DNA from: Dehalococcoidia bacterium
Lineage (GTDB): Bacteria > Chloroflexota > Dehalococcoidia > UBA2979
Reading direction: 5' to 3'
DNA: 64,000 bases
NCBI GenBank assembly: GCA_009379925.1
Contig: WHSU01000015.1
Coordinates: 1-64,000, forward strand
In this document: one piece after another, positions 17,200-25,764 of the stretch
Layout: each line of letters begins with the position of its first letter
Position numbering within the stretch: the stretch's first letter is position 1
Notes under the pieces: model-generated
The model's input: the letters and a program-made list of their open reading frames with translations, nothing else
What the model was told of the DNA's origin: nothing
The model's database searches: none
Made by a program: the position numbers and the translations under genes

Positions 17200-17348
17200 T
17201 GGTCGCTCCCCTCCGGCTGCGTATGCCCGTGACGTACAGACTGTATGGCGCTCTCCGTGCGGCACATCCTACGCGAGCACGCGCGATCTTGCCCGCAGCA
17301 CCGTGGAGACCCCGGCGCCCGTCCTTCAGCGCGCCGCGGAAGCCGTCG
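17200..17348. promoter_or_regulatory. Divergent promoter region between the alcohol dehydrogenase and the HD-GYP-like gene
   Basis: The region holds TACAGACTGTA (17235-17245), a perfect 11-bp palindrome about 35 bases ahead of the dehydrogenase start. That is a reasonable operator position. The dehydrogenase ribosome binding site is GGAGGGG at about 17206-17212 on the minus strand. Promoter boxes for the rightward gene are unclear. Confidence 0.3.
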
Positions 17349-18419
17349 ATGATCACGCCGGGAGTACTGACCGTGACCGATACTGTACCGCCCACCGCAT
17401 CCGCCAAGCCGCCGCCCGTGGCGTCCGACGCGCCGGACGGGATCGCGTCGCGGCCGCGTCGCCGCATCCCCGTGCCGTCCGCCATCTTCACGGCCGGCGG
17501 CGCGCCCTCGTTCCTGGTGTTCGACGATCAGGGCGCACCGGTTGACGCGAAGCGTGACTTCCTGCGCGACGGCCCGGCGACCGTACACGTAGTCCCCAGT
17601 GACCTCGAGGCGCTGAACGCGCACCTCCAGACGGCCCTGCACACCGTCGTCGCGCACGAGGGCATCGCTGCGGGCGACCGCGCATGGGCGCTGCACCGAG
17701 CGCGGCTGGCCGCCACGGCCGGACTGCTGCGCGGCGAGGAGCGGCTGAGCGCGGCGGCAGACGTGTCCAGGGCGTGTCGCCAGGTGGCGCTCTTCACCCT
17801 CGAGCGCCCAGACAGCTTCCGCTTCCTCGATGTCATCGCCGGCAACCAGTTCACGCCCGTCACTCGGGCGGTCGAGACCGCGATCTTCGCCGTCTCGCTG
17901 GCCGCCGCCGAAGGCCTGCGCGACCCAGACACGCTGACCGCCATCGCCCTCGCGGGCGTCTTCGCCGACACCGGCAAGCTGACGCTGTCCGGCGAGCTGC
18001 TGGCGAAGGCAGCGCCGCTGGGCAACGACGAGTGGGAGCGCATGCGCGAGCATCCTGCGCGTTCCGCGGAAATCATGCACCGCTGCGGCATCGTGGAGGC
18101 CACCGCCCTTCGAGGCGCGCGCCATCACCACGAGCGCTGGGACGGTTCGGGCTACCCGGGCGGCCTGCGCGGCGAAGACATCCCGCCGGAGGCGCGCTAC
18201 CTGGCGATCGCCGACGCCTATAGCGCGCTCACGGTCGACCGTCCGTTTAGCGAGCATCGCGACCCGTTCGGCGCGCTCTCGGAGATGGCGCAGACCGCCG
18301 GCCAGTTCGAGCCGCGCCTGCTCCGCCTCTTCGTGCCGCTGCTGTGCTTCAGCCAGGAGACGGACGCGGCCGCCGCCGAGACCACCGAGGCTCAGGCCAC
18401 GCCCGAGGTGGCCGCCTAG
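17349..18419 (+). CDS. Degenerate HD-GYP-domain protein
   Basis: From ATG 17349 the protein has 356 residues; the frame is open to 17199 without a better start. Residues about 165-330 are an HD-GYP domain of the cyclic-di-GMP phosphodiesterase class. The GYP half is well kept: HHHERWDGSGYPGGL (259-273), IPPEARYLAIADAYSALT. The HD half is damaged: the expected HDxGK reads ADTGK (206-210), and the upstream conserved His in the first helix is not seen. Catalysis is doubtful, so a regulatory role is more likely. The first 130 residues match nothing I know. Confidence 0.75.
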   Translation: MITPGVLTVTDTVPPTASAKPPPVASDAPDGIASRPRRRIPVPSAIFTAGGAPSFLVFDDQGAPVDAKRDFLRDGPATVHVVPSDLEALNAHLQTALHTVVAHEGIAAGDRAWALHRARLAATAGLLRGEERLSAAADVSRACRQVALFTLERPDSFRFLDVIAGNQFTPVTRAVETAIFAVSLAAAEGLRDPDTLTAIALAGVFADTGKLTLSGELLAKAAPLGNDEWERMREHPARSAEIMHRCGIVEATALRGARHHHERWDGSGYPGGLRGEDIPPEARYLAIADAYSALTVDRPFSEHRDPFGALSEMAQTAGQFEPRLLRLFVPLLCFSQETDAAAAETTEAQATPEVAA

Positions 18420-18430
18420 GCTTCGTGCTT

Positions 18431-19339
18431 TCAGTCCAAGGGTCGCCCAACCTCGACGCCCGCGAGCGCCTCGATAGCCGTCACGAGCGCCTGCGTACCC
18501 GCGTCCCCGCCGTGCGACCGCTCGACGGAGGCGAAGAGCTGGTGCACCAACGAGGTGCCGGCGAGCGGCACGTGCAGCTCGTCCGCCGCCTCCAACGCCA
18601 GGCGCAGGTCCTTCTGCTGGAGCCCGACCTTGAAGCCCGGCGCAAAGTCCCGTTCGACGACCTTCGGTCCGAGGTTGGAGATCTGCCACGAGCCGGCGGC
18701 GCCGGCGGAGATCGCCTCGAGCATCGTCGAGGGGTCGACACCGCTGCGCTGACAGAAGACGAGCGCCTCCGCCATCGCGAGGTTGTTCAGGACGACGGCG
18801 ATCTGGTTGCACAGCTTCACGGTCTGTCCCGCGCCACTGGGGCCACAGTGCGTGATCCGGGCGCCCATCGCCTCCAGCATCGGCCGTGCGCGGTCGAGCG
18901 CCTCCGGCGTGCCGCCGACCATGATCGAGAGCGTGCCGGCAACCGCGCCCTGTTCGCCACCGGACACCGGCGCGTCCAGCATCGCGCCGCCCCGCGCCTC
19001 CACGCGGCGCGCCAGCTCGCGTGTGGCCGCGGGGGCGATCGTCGACATGTCGACGAACACCGAGCCCGCGCGCACACCCTCGATCGCGCCCTCCCATTCG
19101 TCGCTACCCAGCAGCACCGCCTCCACGTCCTCGGTCTGCCGCACGCACGCCACGACGACCTCCGCGCGGCGTGCGACGTCGGCGGGCGACTCGCCGCGTA
19201 ACGCGCCATCGGCGACGGCCGCGTCCAGGCGCTCGGGCGAGCGGTTCCACGCGACGACCTCGAAGCCTGCCTGGCGGAGGTTGCGCGCCATGGGCGCGCC
19301 CATGATGCCCAGCCCGATGAACCCGACCGTCTCAGCCAT
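18431..19339 (-). CDS. Beta-hydroxyacid dehydrogenase (3-hydroxyisobutyrate / tartronate-semialdehyde reductase family)
   Basis: Starting at ATG 19339 the enzyme has 302 residues, the usual size. The N-terminal NAD(P)-binding motif is GLGIMG (9-14), the substrate signature is DAPVSGGEQGA (122-132) and catalytic Lys175 is in GAGQTVKLCNQ. The C-terminal helical domain has KDLRLALEAADEL. It interconverts a short beta-hydroxyacid and its semialdehyde. An upstream MFEASKWETRSDA extension is open but lacks a ribosome binding site. It is convergent with the HD-GYP-like gene, 11 nt apart. Confidence 0.92.
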   Translation of the reverse strand: MAETVGFIGLGIMGAPMARNLRQAGFEVVAWNRSPERLDAAVADGALRGESPADVARRAEVVVACVRQTEDVEAVLLGSDEWEGAIEGVRAGSVFVDMSTIAPAATRELARRVEARGGAMLDAPVSGGEQGAVAGTLSIMVGGTPEALDRARPMLEAMGARITHCGPSGAGQTVKLCNQIAVVLNNLAMAEALVFCQRSGVDPSTMLEAISAGAAGSWQISNLGPKVVERDFAPGFKVGLQQKDLRLALEAADELHVPLAGTSLVHQLFASVERSHGGDAGTQALVTAIEALAGVEVGRPLD

Positions 19340-19445
19340 CGCGTCGCTCCTCGTCTCCCACTTGCTCGCCTCGAACACCCTCGCCGGGCTCGACCAACGA
19401 GGTGCTCACCAGCGCGACGATTGTACGGGCGCGGCCGCGAGCGCC

Positions 19446-19928
19446 TTGACAGACTGCCGTGGGCGGGGCAGTATCCGAGTATCGCGAATCACGATATCGC
19501 AAGAAACAGATAGCTCTATCGGAACTGGCCACAGCGAACACGAACACGCAGAGCACCGGCGACGCAACGCCGCACGCGGTCGCGCGCATGAACTGCTACT
19601 CCACGACCATCCGGAGGTCCGCGAGGAGTACGAGCGGCTCCGACCGCGCTACGAGGCGGTGGCGGCGCTGATCCGTGCCCGCAAGCTGGCCGGCCTGACA
19701 CAGACCGAGCTGGCGGAACGCATGGGCCGGCAGCAGAGCATCATCAGCGAGATCGAAAGCGGCCGGCGCAGCCCTCGGTTGGACACGCTGGCCGCCGCCG
19801 CCCGTGCACTCGGTCTGGAGCTGCGGGTCGACTTCGTCGCCGAGGGCAGCGCGGACGGCGCGCCCGAGGCGCCACCCGAGGCGCCCGAGACAGAACCCAG
19901 GCCGGCCCGGCGCCGGCGACGCCGATGA
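19446..19928 (+). CDS. XRE/HigA-type helix-turn-helix regulator, start uncertain
   Basis: The recognisable part begins near ELLLHDHPEVREEYERLRPRYE and continues LIRARKLAGLTQTELAERMGRQQSIISEIESGRRSPRLDTLAAAARALG, a Cro/CI helix-turn-helix like HigA antitoxins. The tail is rich in Pro, Glu and Arg. There is no ATG or GTG in frame nearby; the only conventional option is TTG at 19446, which also looks like part of a TTGACA -35 box. Direct repeats TATCGC about 16 bp apart (19480-19501) could be its operator. No toxin gene precedes it. Its stop overlaps the ABC exporter start (ATGATG). Confidence 0.7.
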   Translation: MTDCRGRGSIRVSRITISQETDSSIGTGHSEHEHAEHRRRNAARGRAHELLLHDHPEVREEYERLRPRYEAVAALIRARKLAGLTQTELAERMGRQQSIISEIESGRRSPRLDTLAAAARALGLELRVDFVAEGSADGAPEAPPEAPETEPRPARRRRRR

Positions 19929-21820
19929 TGGCGCACGGCCGCATGCGCCGCGGCCTCACCGGCGAAGACCGCCCGCAGGGCTCGAAACTCCGCATCCTTC
20001 GGCGCGCTGCGGGCCTCTTCCGCCCCTATCGCTGGCACTTCGCCGGACTCGTCCTGCTGATCGCCGTCACCGCGACCCTGAGCCTGCTCCCGGCGCTGCT
20101 GATCGCCGCGATCGTCGAGGCGGTGGCGCCTCCCGAGGGCGGCGGCTTGCCGCCGGGCACCACCGGCGAGGTGACCCGCATCTTCGTCATCATGGCGGGG
20201 CTCTACCTCGCATCCGGCCTGCTCGGCGTGCTGCTGGGTTACGTCAACCAGCTCGTCGGCCAGTCCGTGATGTACGACGTCCGGGCGGCGTTGCACCGCC
20301 ACCTCCAGCGCCTCCCCGTGCGCTTCTACACCGCCACGCGCACCGGCGAGATCATGTCCCGCATCGTCACCGACGTGAACACGGTGCAGCAGGCCGTGAC
20401 CGGGACGTTCACCGAGTTCCTCACGAACTTCATCACGCTGGTCGTCGCGCTGGGGCTGATGTTCGCCATCGAGTGGCGGCTGGCGCTGCTGGCGATGGTG
20501 GTGTTGCCGCTGTGGGTGTACCCCACCCTGCGCGTGGGTGACGCCCAACGCCGCCTGCAGGGACTCTGGCAGGAAGAAGCCGCGCAGATGTCGGCGCACC
20601 TGGAAGAGACGCTCTCCGTCTCCGGCTCGATGCTCGTGAAGACCTTCGGCCGGCAGGACTACGAGTCCCGGCGCTTCCTGCACTCCAATGCGCAGCTCCG
20701 CAAACTGTCGATCCAGCGCATGATGGCCGGCCGTTGGTTCAACATGGCCACGGAACTCTTCGGGTTCCTTTCGGTCGCCATCGTCTACTGGCTCGGCGGC
20801 ATGCTAGTGCTTGGCGGCGACATCCGCCTGAGCGAGGTGGTCGCGTTCGCCGCGCTGTCGAACCGCGTCTTCACACCGTTCCGCCAGATCGCGCGTATCA
20901 ACACCACCGTGCTCACCTCGCTGGCCCTCTTCGAGCGCATCTTCGAGTACCTCGACCTGCCCGTCGAAGTGGACGAGCGGCCCGACGCCACCGCGCTCGA
21001 CCGGCCGCGCGGCGGGCTGACGTTCGAGGACGTGCGGTTCAGCTACGGCCGCAACAGCGCACCCGCGATCGACGGTGTGTCGTTCGACGTGCCGGCGGGC
21101 CAGATGGTCGCCCTCGTCGGTCCCTCCGGCGCGGGGAAGACCACGGTCACGTACCTGCTCCAGCGCTACTACGACCCGCAGGCCGGACGCGTGCTGCTGG
21201 ACGGCCACGACCTGCGCGGCCTGACCCTCGACTCGATCAGCCGCGCCGTCGGCACGGTGATGCAGGAGACGTACCTCTTCCACACCACGCTGCTGGACAA
21301 CATCCGCTACGGACGGCTGGAGGCGACAGACGACGAAGTGATGGAGGCGGCGCTGGCGGCCGGGCTGGGCTCGCTCCTCGAGCGGCTGCCGGACGGCCTC
21401 GAAACGACGGTCGGTGAGCGGGGGTACCGGCTCTCCGGCGGTGAGAAGCAACGCGTCGCGATCGCACGGGCGATCCTGAAGGACCCGCCGGTGCTCATCC
21501 TCGACGAGGCGACGTCGTCACTCGACTCCAGGCTGGAACGCGAGATCCGGGACTCCACCGCGCAGCTCGCGAAGGGCCGCACGACCGTGGTGATCGCGCA
21601 CCGGCTCTCCACCGTCGTCGCCGCGGACCTCATCCTCGTGTTCGACCGCGGCCACATCGTGGAGCGGGGCCGCCACGGCGAGCTGCTGGCGCAGGACGGC
21701 CTCTACGCCGCGCTGTACCACGAGCGGTTCTCCCACGACGAAGCAGCCGCCGCAGCCAACGGCGCCACAAACGGCGCCCACGCCCGCCGCGGCGCCGGAC
21801 GCCTCGACCCGAGCGCGTAG
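19925..21820 (+). CDS. ABC-type multidrug/lipid exporter, half-transporter
   Basis: The 631-residue half-transporter has a six-helix membrane domain (about 35-330) with the GEIMSRIVTDVNTVQQ coupling region at 141-156. An ATPase domain follows with Walker A GPSGAGKT (399-406), signature LSGGE (503-507) and ILDEATSSLD (525-534). It works as a homodimer, or as a heterodimer with a partner not seen here. ATG 19925 overlaps the end of the regulator gene, which suggests XRE-controlled expression. The C-terminus is Ala/Asn-rich. The substrate is unknown; the MsbA/LmrA-like architecture is only a family statement. Confidence 0.9.
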   Translation: MMAHGRMRRGLTGEDRPQGSKLRILRRAAGLFRPYRWHFAGLVLLIAVTATLSLLPALLIAAIVEAVAPPEGGGLPPGTTGEVTRIFVIMAGLYLASGLLGVLLGYVNQLVGQSVMYDVRAALHRHLQRLPVRFYTATRTGEIMSRIVTDVNTVQQAVTGTFTEFLTNFITLVVALGLMFAIEWRLALLAMVVLPLWVYPTLRVGDAQRRLQGLWQEEAAQMSAHLEETLSVSGSMLVKTFGRQDYESRRFLHSNAQLRKLSIQRMMAGRWFNMATELFGFLSVAIVYWLGGMLVLGGDIRLSEVVAFAALSNRVFTPFRQIARINTTVLTSLALFERIFEYLDLPVEVDERPDATALDRPRGGLTFEDVRFSYGRNSAPAIDGVSFDVPAGQMVALVGPSGAGKTTVTYLLQRYYDPQAGRVLLDGHDLRGLTLDSISRAVGTVMQETYLFHTTLLDNIRYGRLEATDDEVMEAALAAGLGSLLERLPDGLETTVGERGYRLSGGEKQRVAIARAILKDPPVLILDEATSSLDSRLEREIRDSTAQLAKGRTTVVIAHRLSTVVAADLILVFDRGHIVERGRHGELLAQDGLYAALYHERFSHDEAAAAANGATNGAHARRGAGRLDPSA

Positions 21821-21932
21821 CCCTCGAGAGGCGGCCAACATCGAGGCGTCTCGGGGGCGGGGTGGCCCGCAGGCCCTCCCGCCTGCGACAATGGCCCCGC
21901 CGCAACACCGGACAACGGGGGAGGGACACACA

Positions 21933-22112
21933 ATGGGCAGGCTGCTCAAGCGCCTCGTGGTGCTCGGCGTGATCGTGGGGATCGGACTGCAGGCACTCAA
22001 GCGCCTCGGCCTCCTCACCGGCGGCGAGTGCGGACCAAACTGCGACTGCAGCATGGGCGCGGAGGCCTGCACCTGCGGCCACCCCACCTGCCTCACCCCG
22101 GCCGTGGGGTAG
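21933..22112 (+). CDS. Small membrane-anchored cysteine-rich protein
   Basis: The ATG at 21933, behind GGGGGAGGGA, gives 59 residues. Residues 5-28 (LKRLVVLGVIVGIGLQALKR) form one membrane helix. The C-terminal tail has six cysteines in the pattern C33-x3-C37-x-C39-x6-C46-x-C48-x4-C53, including CDC and CTC, with one His. This resembles a metallothionein-like or metal-sensing patch on a membrane anchor, but I know of no matching family. It follows the ABC exporter by 112 nt. Confidence 0.6.
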   Translation: MGRLLKRLVVLGVIVGIGLQALKRLGLLTGGECGPNCDCSMGAEACTCGHPTCLTPAVG

Positions 22113-22146
22113 CCGAGGCCGCCCCCGCTCTACCGTTTCCTCGTAG

Positions 22147-22166
22147 GGGCGCAGCGTGCTGCGCCC
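22147..22166. terminator. Hairpin/REP-like repeat copy A, likely bidirectional terminator
   Basis: GGGCGCAGC and GCTGCGCCC (9 bp each) pair around GT. It lies between the convergent small Cys-rich gene and the phosphotriesterase-like gene. The wider GTAGGGGCGCA...TGCGCCC pattern recurs in reverse at 23927-23951. Confidence 0.55.
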
Positions 22167-22200
22167 GCTTGGTGCTTGCCGCACGCGCTCCAGGCTCCCC

Positions 22201-23151
22201 TTACCCCACCGCCTCGCCGGTGAGAAACGCCCGAGGTACGCCGCGCATCATCAGGTCGATCGTTTCGTCGGGGACGCCGGACTCGCGCAGGGCGGGGAGC
22301 GCTGTCGTCGACAGGAAGAGGTAGCGGGTCGGCATCGAGCGCGGCTGGAGGCCCGGCGCGTAGTCGTGGCCCAGCATCAGCCGGTGCGCCCAGCCTCGGT
22401 CGACCAGCGCCTTGACCGTCGCGTTGCGTTGCTCCCACGTCGGACGCTGCTGCTGTCCGTCCGCGGTCGCTACGGTGCCGCCGGGGTAGCGGTCCATCGA
22501 GAGGTAGACGCCGGCGTTGAGCAGGCGTTCAAGGTACTCGACGTCCGTCGTGTCCGCGCTGTGGCCGATGCACACGCGGTCCATGTTCGCGCCGGCGTCC
22601 CGCAGGATCTCCATCTGCCGCCAGCCGACCTCGAGGGGCGCCCACTGGTGGCTGCTGATCGGGCAGCCGGTCTCGCGCGAGGCGATGGCCGCGGCGCGGA
22701 GGATGAGTTCCGCCGCCTCCGAGACGCCTTCCGCGTCAGACGCCACCTTGATCACGCCGGCCTTGATGTCCGTGTCCTGGATGCCTTCCCGGATCTCGCG
22801 CACGAAGACCTCGGCGGTGCGCTCGGGCGACCACGACCGTAACTGGCGGGGCACCTCGCGCCAGATGCCCGTCGCCACGACGATGTGGAGGCCGGACGCC
22901 TTCGCGTAGTCCACGCTGAGCGACATCGAGCGGCCGAGGTCCGGCGTCGAGAGGTCGATGATCGCGTCGACGCCTCCCTGCTTGGCTTCGGTCAGTTCGG
23001 CGATGCCCCGCTCCCGCATCTCGTCCAGGTCGAACATCCACGGGTACTCCACGCCGAGGATGGCGGGCGGGCGCGGAGTGTGTTCGTGGCTCAACGTGAA
23101 GCCCAGGTCCTCCGCGGGGATCGGCCCCAGCACTGTCTCGATCGTGGTCAT
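22201..23151 (-). CDS. Phosphotriesterase-family amidohydrolase
   Basis: ATG 23151 with GGAGGAG upstream gives 316 residues, the family length. The binuclear metal site is visible in sequence order: HxH in LSHEH (H22, H24), a likely carboxylated lysine in AGVIKVAS (K135), H168 in SSHQW, H197 in CIGHSAD, and the catalytic aspartate D263 in LGHDYAP. The family includes lactonases and organophosphate hydrolases. The real substrate is open, though a lactone or ester is likely. The nitroreductase gene lies 29 nt upstream on the same strand, suggesting co-transcription. Confidence 0.9.
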   Translation of the reverse strand: MTTIETVLGPIPAEDLGFTLSHEHTPRPPAILGVEYPWMFDLDEMRERGIAELTEAKQGGVDAIIDLSTPDLGRSMSLSVDYAKASGLHIVVATGIWREVPRQLRSWSPERTAEVFVREIREGIQDTDIKAGVIKVASDAEGVSEAAELILRAAAIASRETGCPISSHQWAPLEVGWRQMEILRDAGANMDRVCIGHSADTTDVEYLERLLNAGVYLSMDRYPGGTVATADGQQQRPTWEQRNATVKALVDRGWAHRLMLGHDYAPGLQPRSMPTRYLFLSTTALPALRESGVPDETIDLMMRGVPRAFLTGEAVG

Positions 23152-23180
23152 CGCGTGCTCCTCCTTGCGGCTTGACGGCC

Positions 23181-23828
23181 CTAGCCGCGGCCCTTCTGTT
23201 CGCCCCAGCGCTCCCAGTGCGTCACTTCCTCCACCGGCCGGCGTTTCGGCTGCGAGAACTGGCCGCGCGCAGGGTAGCCGAGGGGGATGAGCGCCATGGT
23301 CAGCGCGTCCTCGGGGATACCGAGCAGGCGTTTCGTGTCGTCCTCGTGGCCGGCGTACAGCGACGTGAGCGTGGCGCCGATGCCGTAGCCACGCGCGGCC
23401 AGCGCCAGGTTCTGCACGGCGCCGTAGATCGAGGAGCCGGCGCGCGGGTTCGGTCGCGTGGCGGCGTTGCGCAGCACGGGGATGACCCAGACCGGCGCCT
23501 CCTCCAGGTGCTCGGCGAGGTGTTCCGCGCTCAGGTAGTTCGCGCGGCCCAGGCCGGCGCCATCCGGGTCCGACAGGATCTGCTCGCGGCGGGTCCCGTA
23601 GGACGCCTGCCAGCCCTCGCGGTACCACTCCGCGATCTGCCGCTTCACCTCGGCGTCCCGCACCACGACCCAGCCCCAGCCCTGCGCGTTACCGCCCGAG
23701 GGACCGCGGATGGCCGCGTCGAGGATGTCCCACAGCACCTCGTCCGGGATGGGATCGGGCTTGAGGTAGCGCATGGCGCGCGTGGAGTGCATGGCGTCGA
23801 ATAGCTCGATGTGCTCGCGCTGGGGCAT
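23181..23828 (-). CDS. Nitroreductase-family flavoprotein
   Basis: From ATG 23828, preceded by GGAG, the protein is 215 residues. A GTG five codons earlier is possible. The FMN-binding signatures are THS-TRAMRYLKPDPIPDEV near the N-terminus (canonical SxRxxRx), GPSGGNAQGWGWVVV, and GSSIYGAVQNLALAARGYGIGATLTS, followed by LGIPEDALTMALIPLGYP. The family uses FMN and NAD(P)H to reduce nitro, quinone or enone compounds. It leads the pair with the phosphotriesterase-like gene. Confidence 0.9.
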   Translation of the reverse strand: MPQREHIELFDAMHSTRAMRYLKPDPIPDEVLWDILDAAIRGPSGGNAQGWGWVVVRDAEVKRQIAEWYREGWQASYGTRREQILSDPDGAGLGRANYLSAEHLAEHLEEAPVWVIPVLRNAATRPNPRAGSSIYGAVQNLALAARGYGIGATLTSLYAGHEDDTKRLLGIPEDALTMALIPLGYPARGQFSQPKRRPVEEVTHWERWGEQKGRG

Positions 23829-23926
23829 GGAGTCTCCGTTCACTGGCTCGAGTCGGGCGGAGTGTAACCGCGCATCGGACGACCTTGCACCGCGGACGCG
23901 GCTTGACAGGCTGACCGCAGTCCGAA

Positions 23927-23951
23927 AGGGCGCAGGGCCTTGCGCCCTACA
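23927..23951. repeat. Hairpin/REP-like repeat copy B
   Basis: AGGGCGCA and TGCGCCCT pair around GGGCCT (23927-23948), followed by AC, so that the reverse strand reads GTAGGGCGCA...TGCGCCC. This is the same pattern as at 22144-22166. It sits downstream of the DUF6886 gene and may also serve as its terminator. Confidence 0.5.
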
Positions 23952-23969
23952 GCGCCCGTCGTTGGACAG

Positions 23970-24518
23970 CTACCTCGCGATGTTGGCCGGTGGCGGGCTG
24001 GAGGCGGGGCCCTCCCAGTCCTGCGCGTTGCGAAGCCGGATGCCGGAGACGTGCAACGAGGTGTCCCAGGCGCCCCGCAGCGGGGTGAGGCGCTCTACCA
24101 GCCGCACTTCCACCTCGGCCGCCCGCAGCGCCTCGAGCAGGTCGCCGACCGGCTCGACCGACAGCGGCGTCAGGGTCTCGCGGCTGACGTACATCCACCC
24201 GTCGCCCTCCACGCTTTCGAACGGCTCATCCGCGAAGGTGTAGCGGTAGAGCGCGGTGGAACGCATGCGCTCGAGCCAGTCCCATTCGAGGTAGGCGATC
24301 ATCCGCGCGTCCGTGTGGTCGAACCACCGCTCGCGGTCCTCGGGTGTCGTCGATGGGACCTGCCACACGAGGATGCGCGGGCAGTCGCGCGGGAAGAAGT
24401 ACGCGGGCGCGTGCCACTCGTCGATGGCCCAGACGAGCGGCTGCACCTCCGGCCGGTGCGCGGGCGTGCGCGGTTCGAACACCTCGATGGTGGGGTCGTC
24501 GGAGAAGTGATAGAGCAT
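23970..24518 (-). CDS. DUF6886-type conserved protein
   Basis: The 182-residue protein begins MLYHFSDDPTIEVFEPRTP, the typical opening of a conserved family of unknown function (DUF6886, an ADP-ribosyl-like FSE...F.PR start). It continues with PLVWAIDEWHAPAYFFPRDCPRI and YRYTFADEPFESVEGDGWMYVSRE. No signal or membrane segment is present. The genes on both sides are unrelated. Function is not known; a role in modifying or binding a nucleotide ligand would be speculation. Confidence 0.65.
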   Translation of the reverse strand: MLYHFSDDPTIEVFEPRTPAHRPEVQPLVWAIDEWHAPAYFFPRDCPRILVWQVPSTTPEDRERWFDHTDARMIAYLEWDWLERMRSTALYRYTFADEPFESVEGDGWMYVSRETLTPLSVEPVGDLLEALRAAEVEVRLVERLTPLRGAWDTSLHVSGIRLRNAQDWEGPASSPPPANIAR

Positions 24519-24540
24519 CGACCCCTCACCCCCGGGCGCC

Positions 24541-24582
24541 GTCGCCCCCTGCGGGCGACCCTTCGACGGGATCAGGGCGAGC
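24541..24582. repeat. Terminator hairpin plus short dispersed repeat copy
   Basis: GTCGCCC (24541-24547) pairs with GGGCGAC (24553-24559) downstream of the thiolase-like gene. Directly beside it, CCCTTCGACGGGATCAGGGC (24559-24578) plus GAG closely matches the reverse complement of 40351-40375 (TCGTCCTGAGC...GTCGAAGGA). Such CTTCGAC...CTCAGG elements are known as small dispersed repeats in many high-GC genomes. Confidence 0.5.
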
Positions 24583-24594
24583 GGCGCCCCTCCC

Positions 24595-25749
24595 TCACTG
24601 ATTCCCGAGGATCAGCGTGCTCGTCGCGGAGAACATCCCGCCGGGGGCGTGCACCATCGACACCTCGACGTTGTCGAGCTGCGCCGGGGCTTCGCCGCGG
24701 AGCTGCCGCACGGACTCCTGGATCGCGAACATGCCGTACATGCCCGTGTGCGTGTAGGAGAGGCCGCCGCCGTTCGTGTTCATCGGCAGTTTGCCGCCCG
24801 GCGCGGAGTTCATCTCCGCGAACCACGGGCCGCCCTCGCCGGGGCCGACGAAGCCGAGGGCTTCGAGCGCGTAGATCGGCGTATGCGAGAAGGCGTCGTA
24901 GAACATCGCGTGCTGGATGGCGGACTGGTCGAGGCCGGCCATGCGGAAGGCCTCGGGACCCGTGATCTTCGCGGCGGCGGTCCACTCCGTGAAGTCCCAC
25001 ATCTGCGAGATGTTGGTGTGCTGCGAGGACTCGCCGCGTCCGAGGACCCAGACGGGCTTCTTCGGGAAGTCGTTGGCGCGCTCCTCGGAGACCACGATCA
25101 GCGCACCGCCGCCGTCCGTGACCAGGCAGCAGTTCAGGAGGTGCAGCGGCCACGCGATCATCCGGCTGCTCAGCACGTCCTCGATGGTGATCGGGTCGCG
25201 CATCATGGCGCGGGGGTTCTGCTGCGCCCACTGGCGCGTGGCGACCGAGACGGCCGCCAGTTGCTCCTCGGTGGTGCCGTAGACCTTCATGTGCCGCGCG
25301 ATGGGCACCGAGAACATCGAGGGCGGGCCAGCGACACCGTACGGCGCCTCGAACTGGCCACTCATCGACTGCCGAGCGCCGCCGAAGCCACCGGCGCCGA
25401 CGCGCGAGCGGCCGGACTCGCCGTGCGTGATCAGCACGGTGTCGCAGTAGCCGGCCGCGATGGCGGCGACGGCGTGGCCGACGTGGATCAGGAACGACCC
25501 GCCGCCTACAGCGGTGCCGTCGATCCACTTCGGCATGATGCCCAGGTACTCGGTGAGTTGCGCCGGCGAGACGCCCGCGGTGGCGACGCCATCGATGTCG
25601 TCGAGCGTCAGGCCGGCGTCGGCGAGCGCGTTGAAGGCGGACTCAGCGTGCAACTGGAGCACCGAGCGGTCCGGCAGCACGCCGACGGTGTCGGTCTCGG
25701 CCGCGCCAACGATGGCGGCCTTGTGGCTGAGGTTTCGGGAGTCGGGCAT
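24595..25749 (-). CDS. Thiolase-like protein (SCP2/lipid-transfer type), possibly an aldolase
   Basis: The 384-residue protein has the thiolase fold: KAAIVGAAETDTVGVLPDRSV at the start, LITHGESGRSR, ALIVVSEERANDF, NTNGGGLSYTHTGMYGMFAI and a C-terminal HAPGGMFSATSTLIL. The position of the first catalytic Cys (around AVGGGSFLIHVGH, 80-92) carries no cysteine. This is typical of SCP2-like proteins that work as retro-aldolases (Ltp2) with a DUF35 partner. The DUF35 gene lies 15 nt upstream. It probably acts on an acyl-CoA in lipid or sterol side-chain catabolism. Confidence 0.8.
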   Translation of the reverse strand: MPDSRNLSHKAAIVGAAETDTVGVLPDRSVLQLHAESAFNALADAGLTLDDIDGVATAGVSPAQLTEYLGIMPKWIDGTAVGGGSFLIHVGHAVAAIAAGYCDTVLITHGESGRSRVGAGGFGGARQSMSGQFEAPYGVAGPPSMFSVPIARHMKVYGTTEEQLAAVSVATRQWAQQNPRAMMRDPITIEDVLSSRMIAWPLHLLNCCLVTDGGGALIVVSEERANDFPKKPVWVLGRGESSQHTNISQMWDFTEWTAAAKITGPEAFRMAGLDQSAIQHAMFYDAFSHTPIYALEALGFVGPGEGGPWFAEMNSAPGGKLPMNTNGGGLSYTHTGMYGMFAIQESVRQLRGEAPAQLDNVEVSMVHAPGGMFSATSTLILGNQ

Positions 25750-25764
25750 CGTGTCGTCTCGTCT

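Noticed and set aside
17196..19097. 633-aa minus-strand open frame across the HD-GYP and dehydrogenase genes.
   Set aside because: It is antisense or out of frame to two clear genes and has no recognisable domain.
18783..19445. Long N-terminal extension of the XRE regulator frame.
   Set aside because: It is antisense to the beta-hydroxyacid dehydrogenase and carries no domain.
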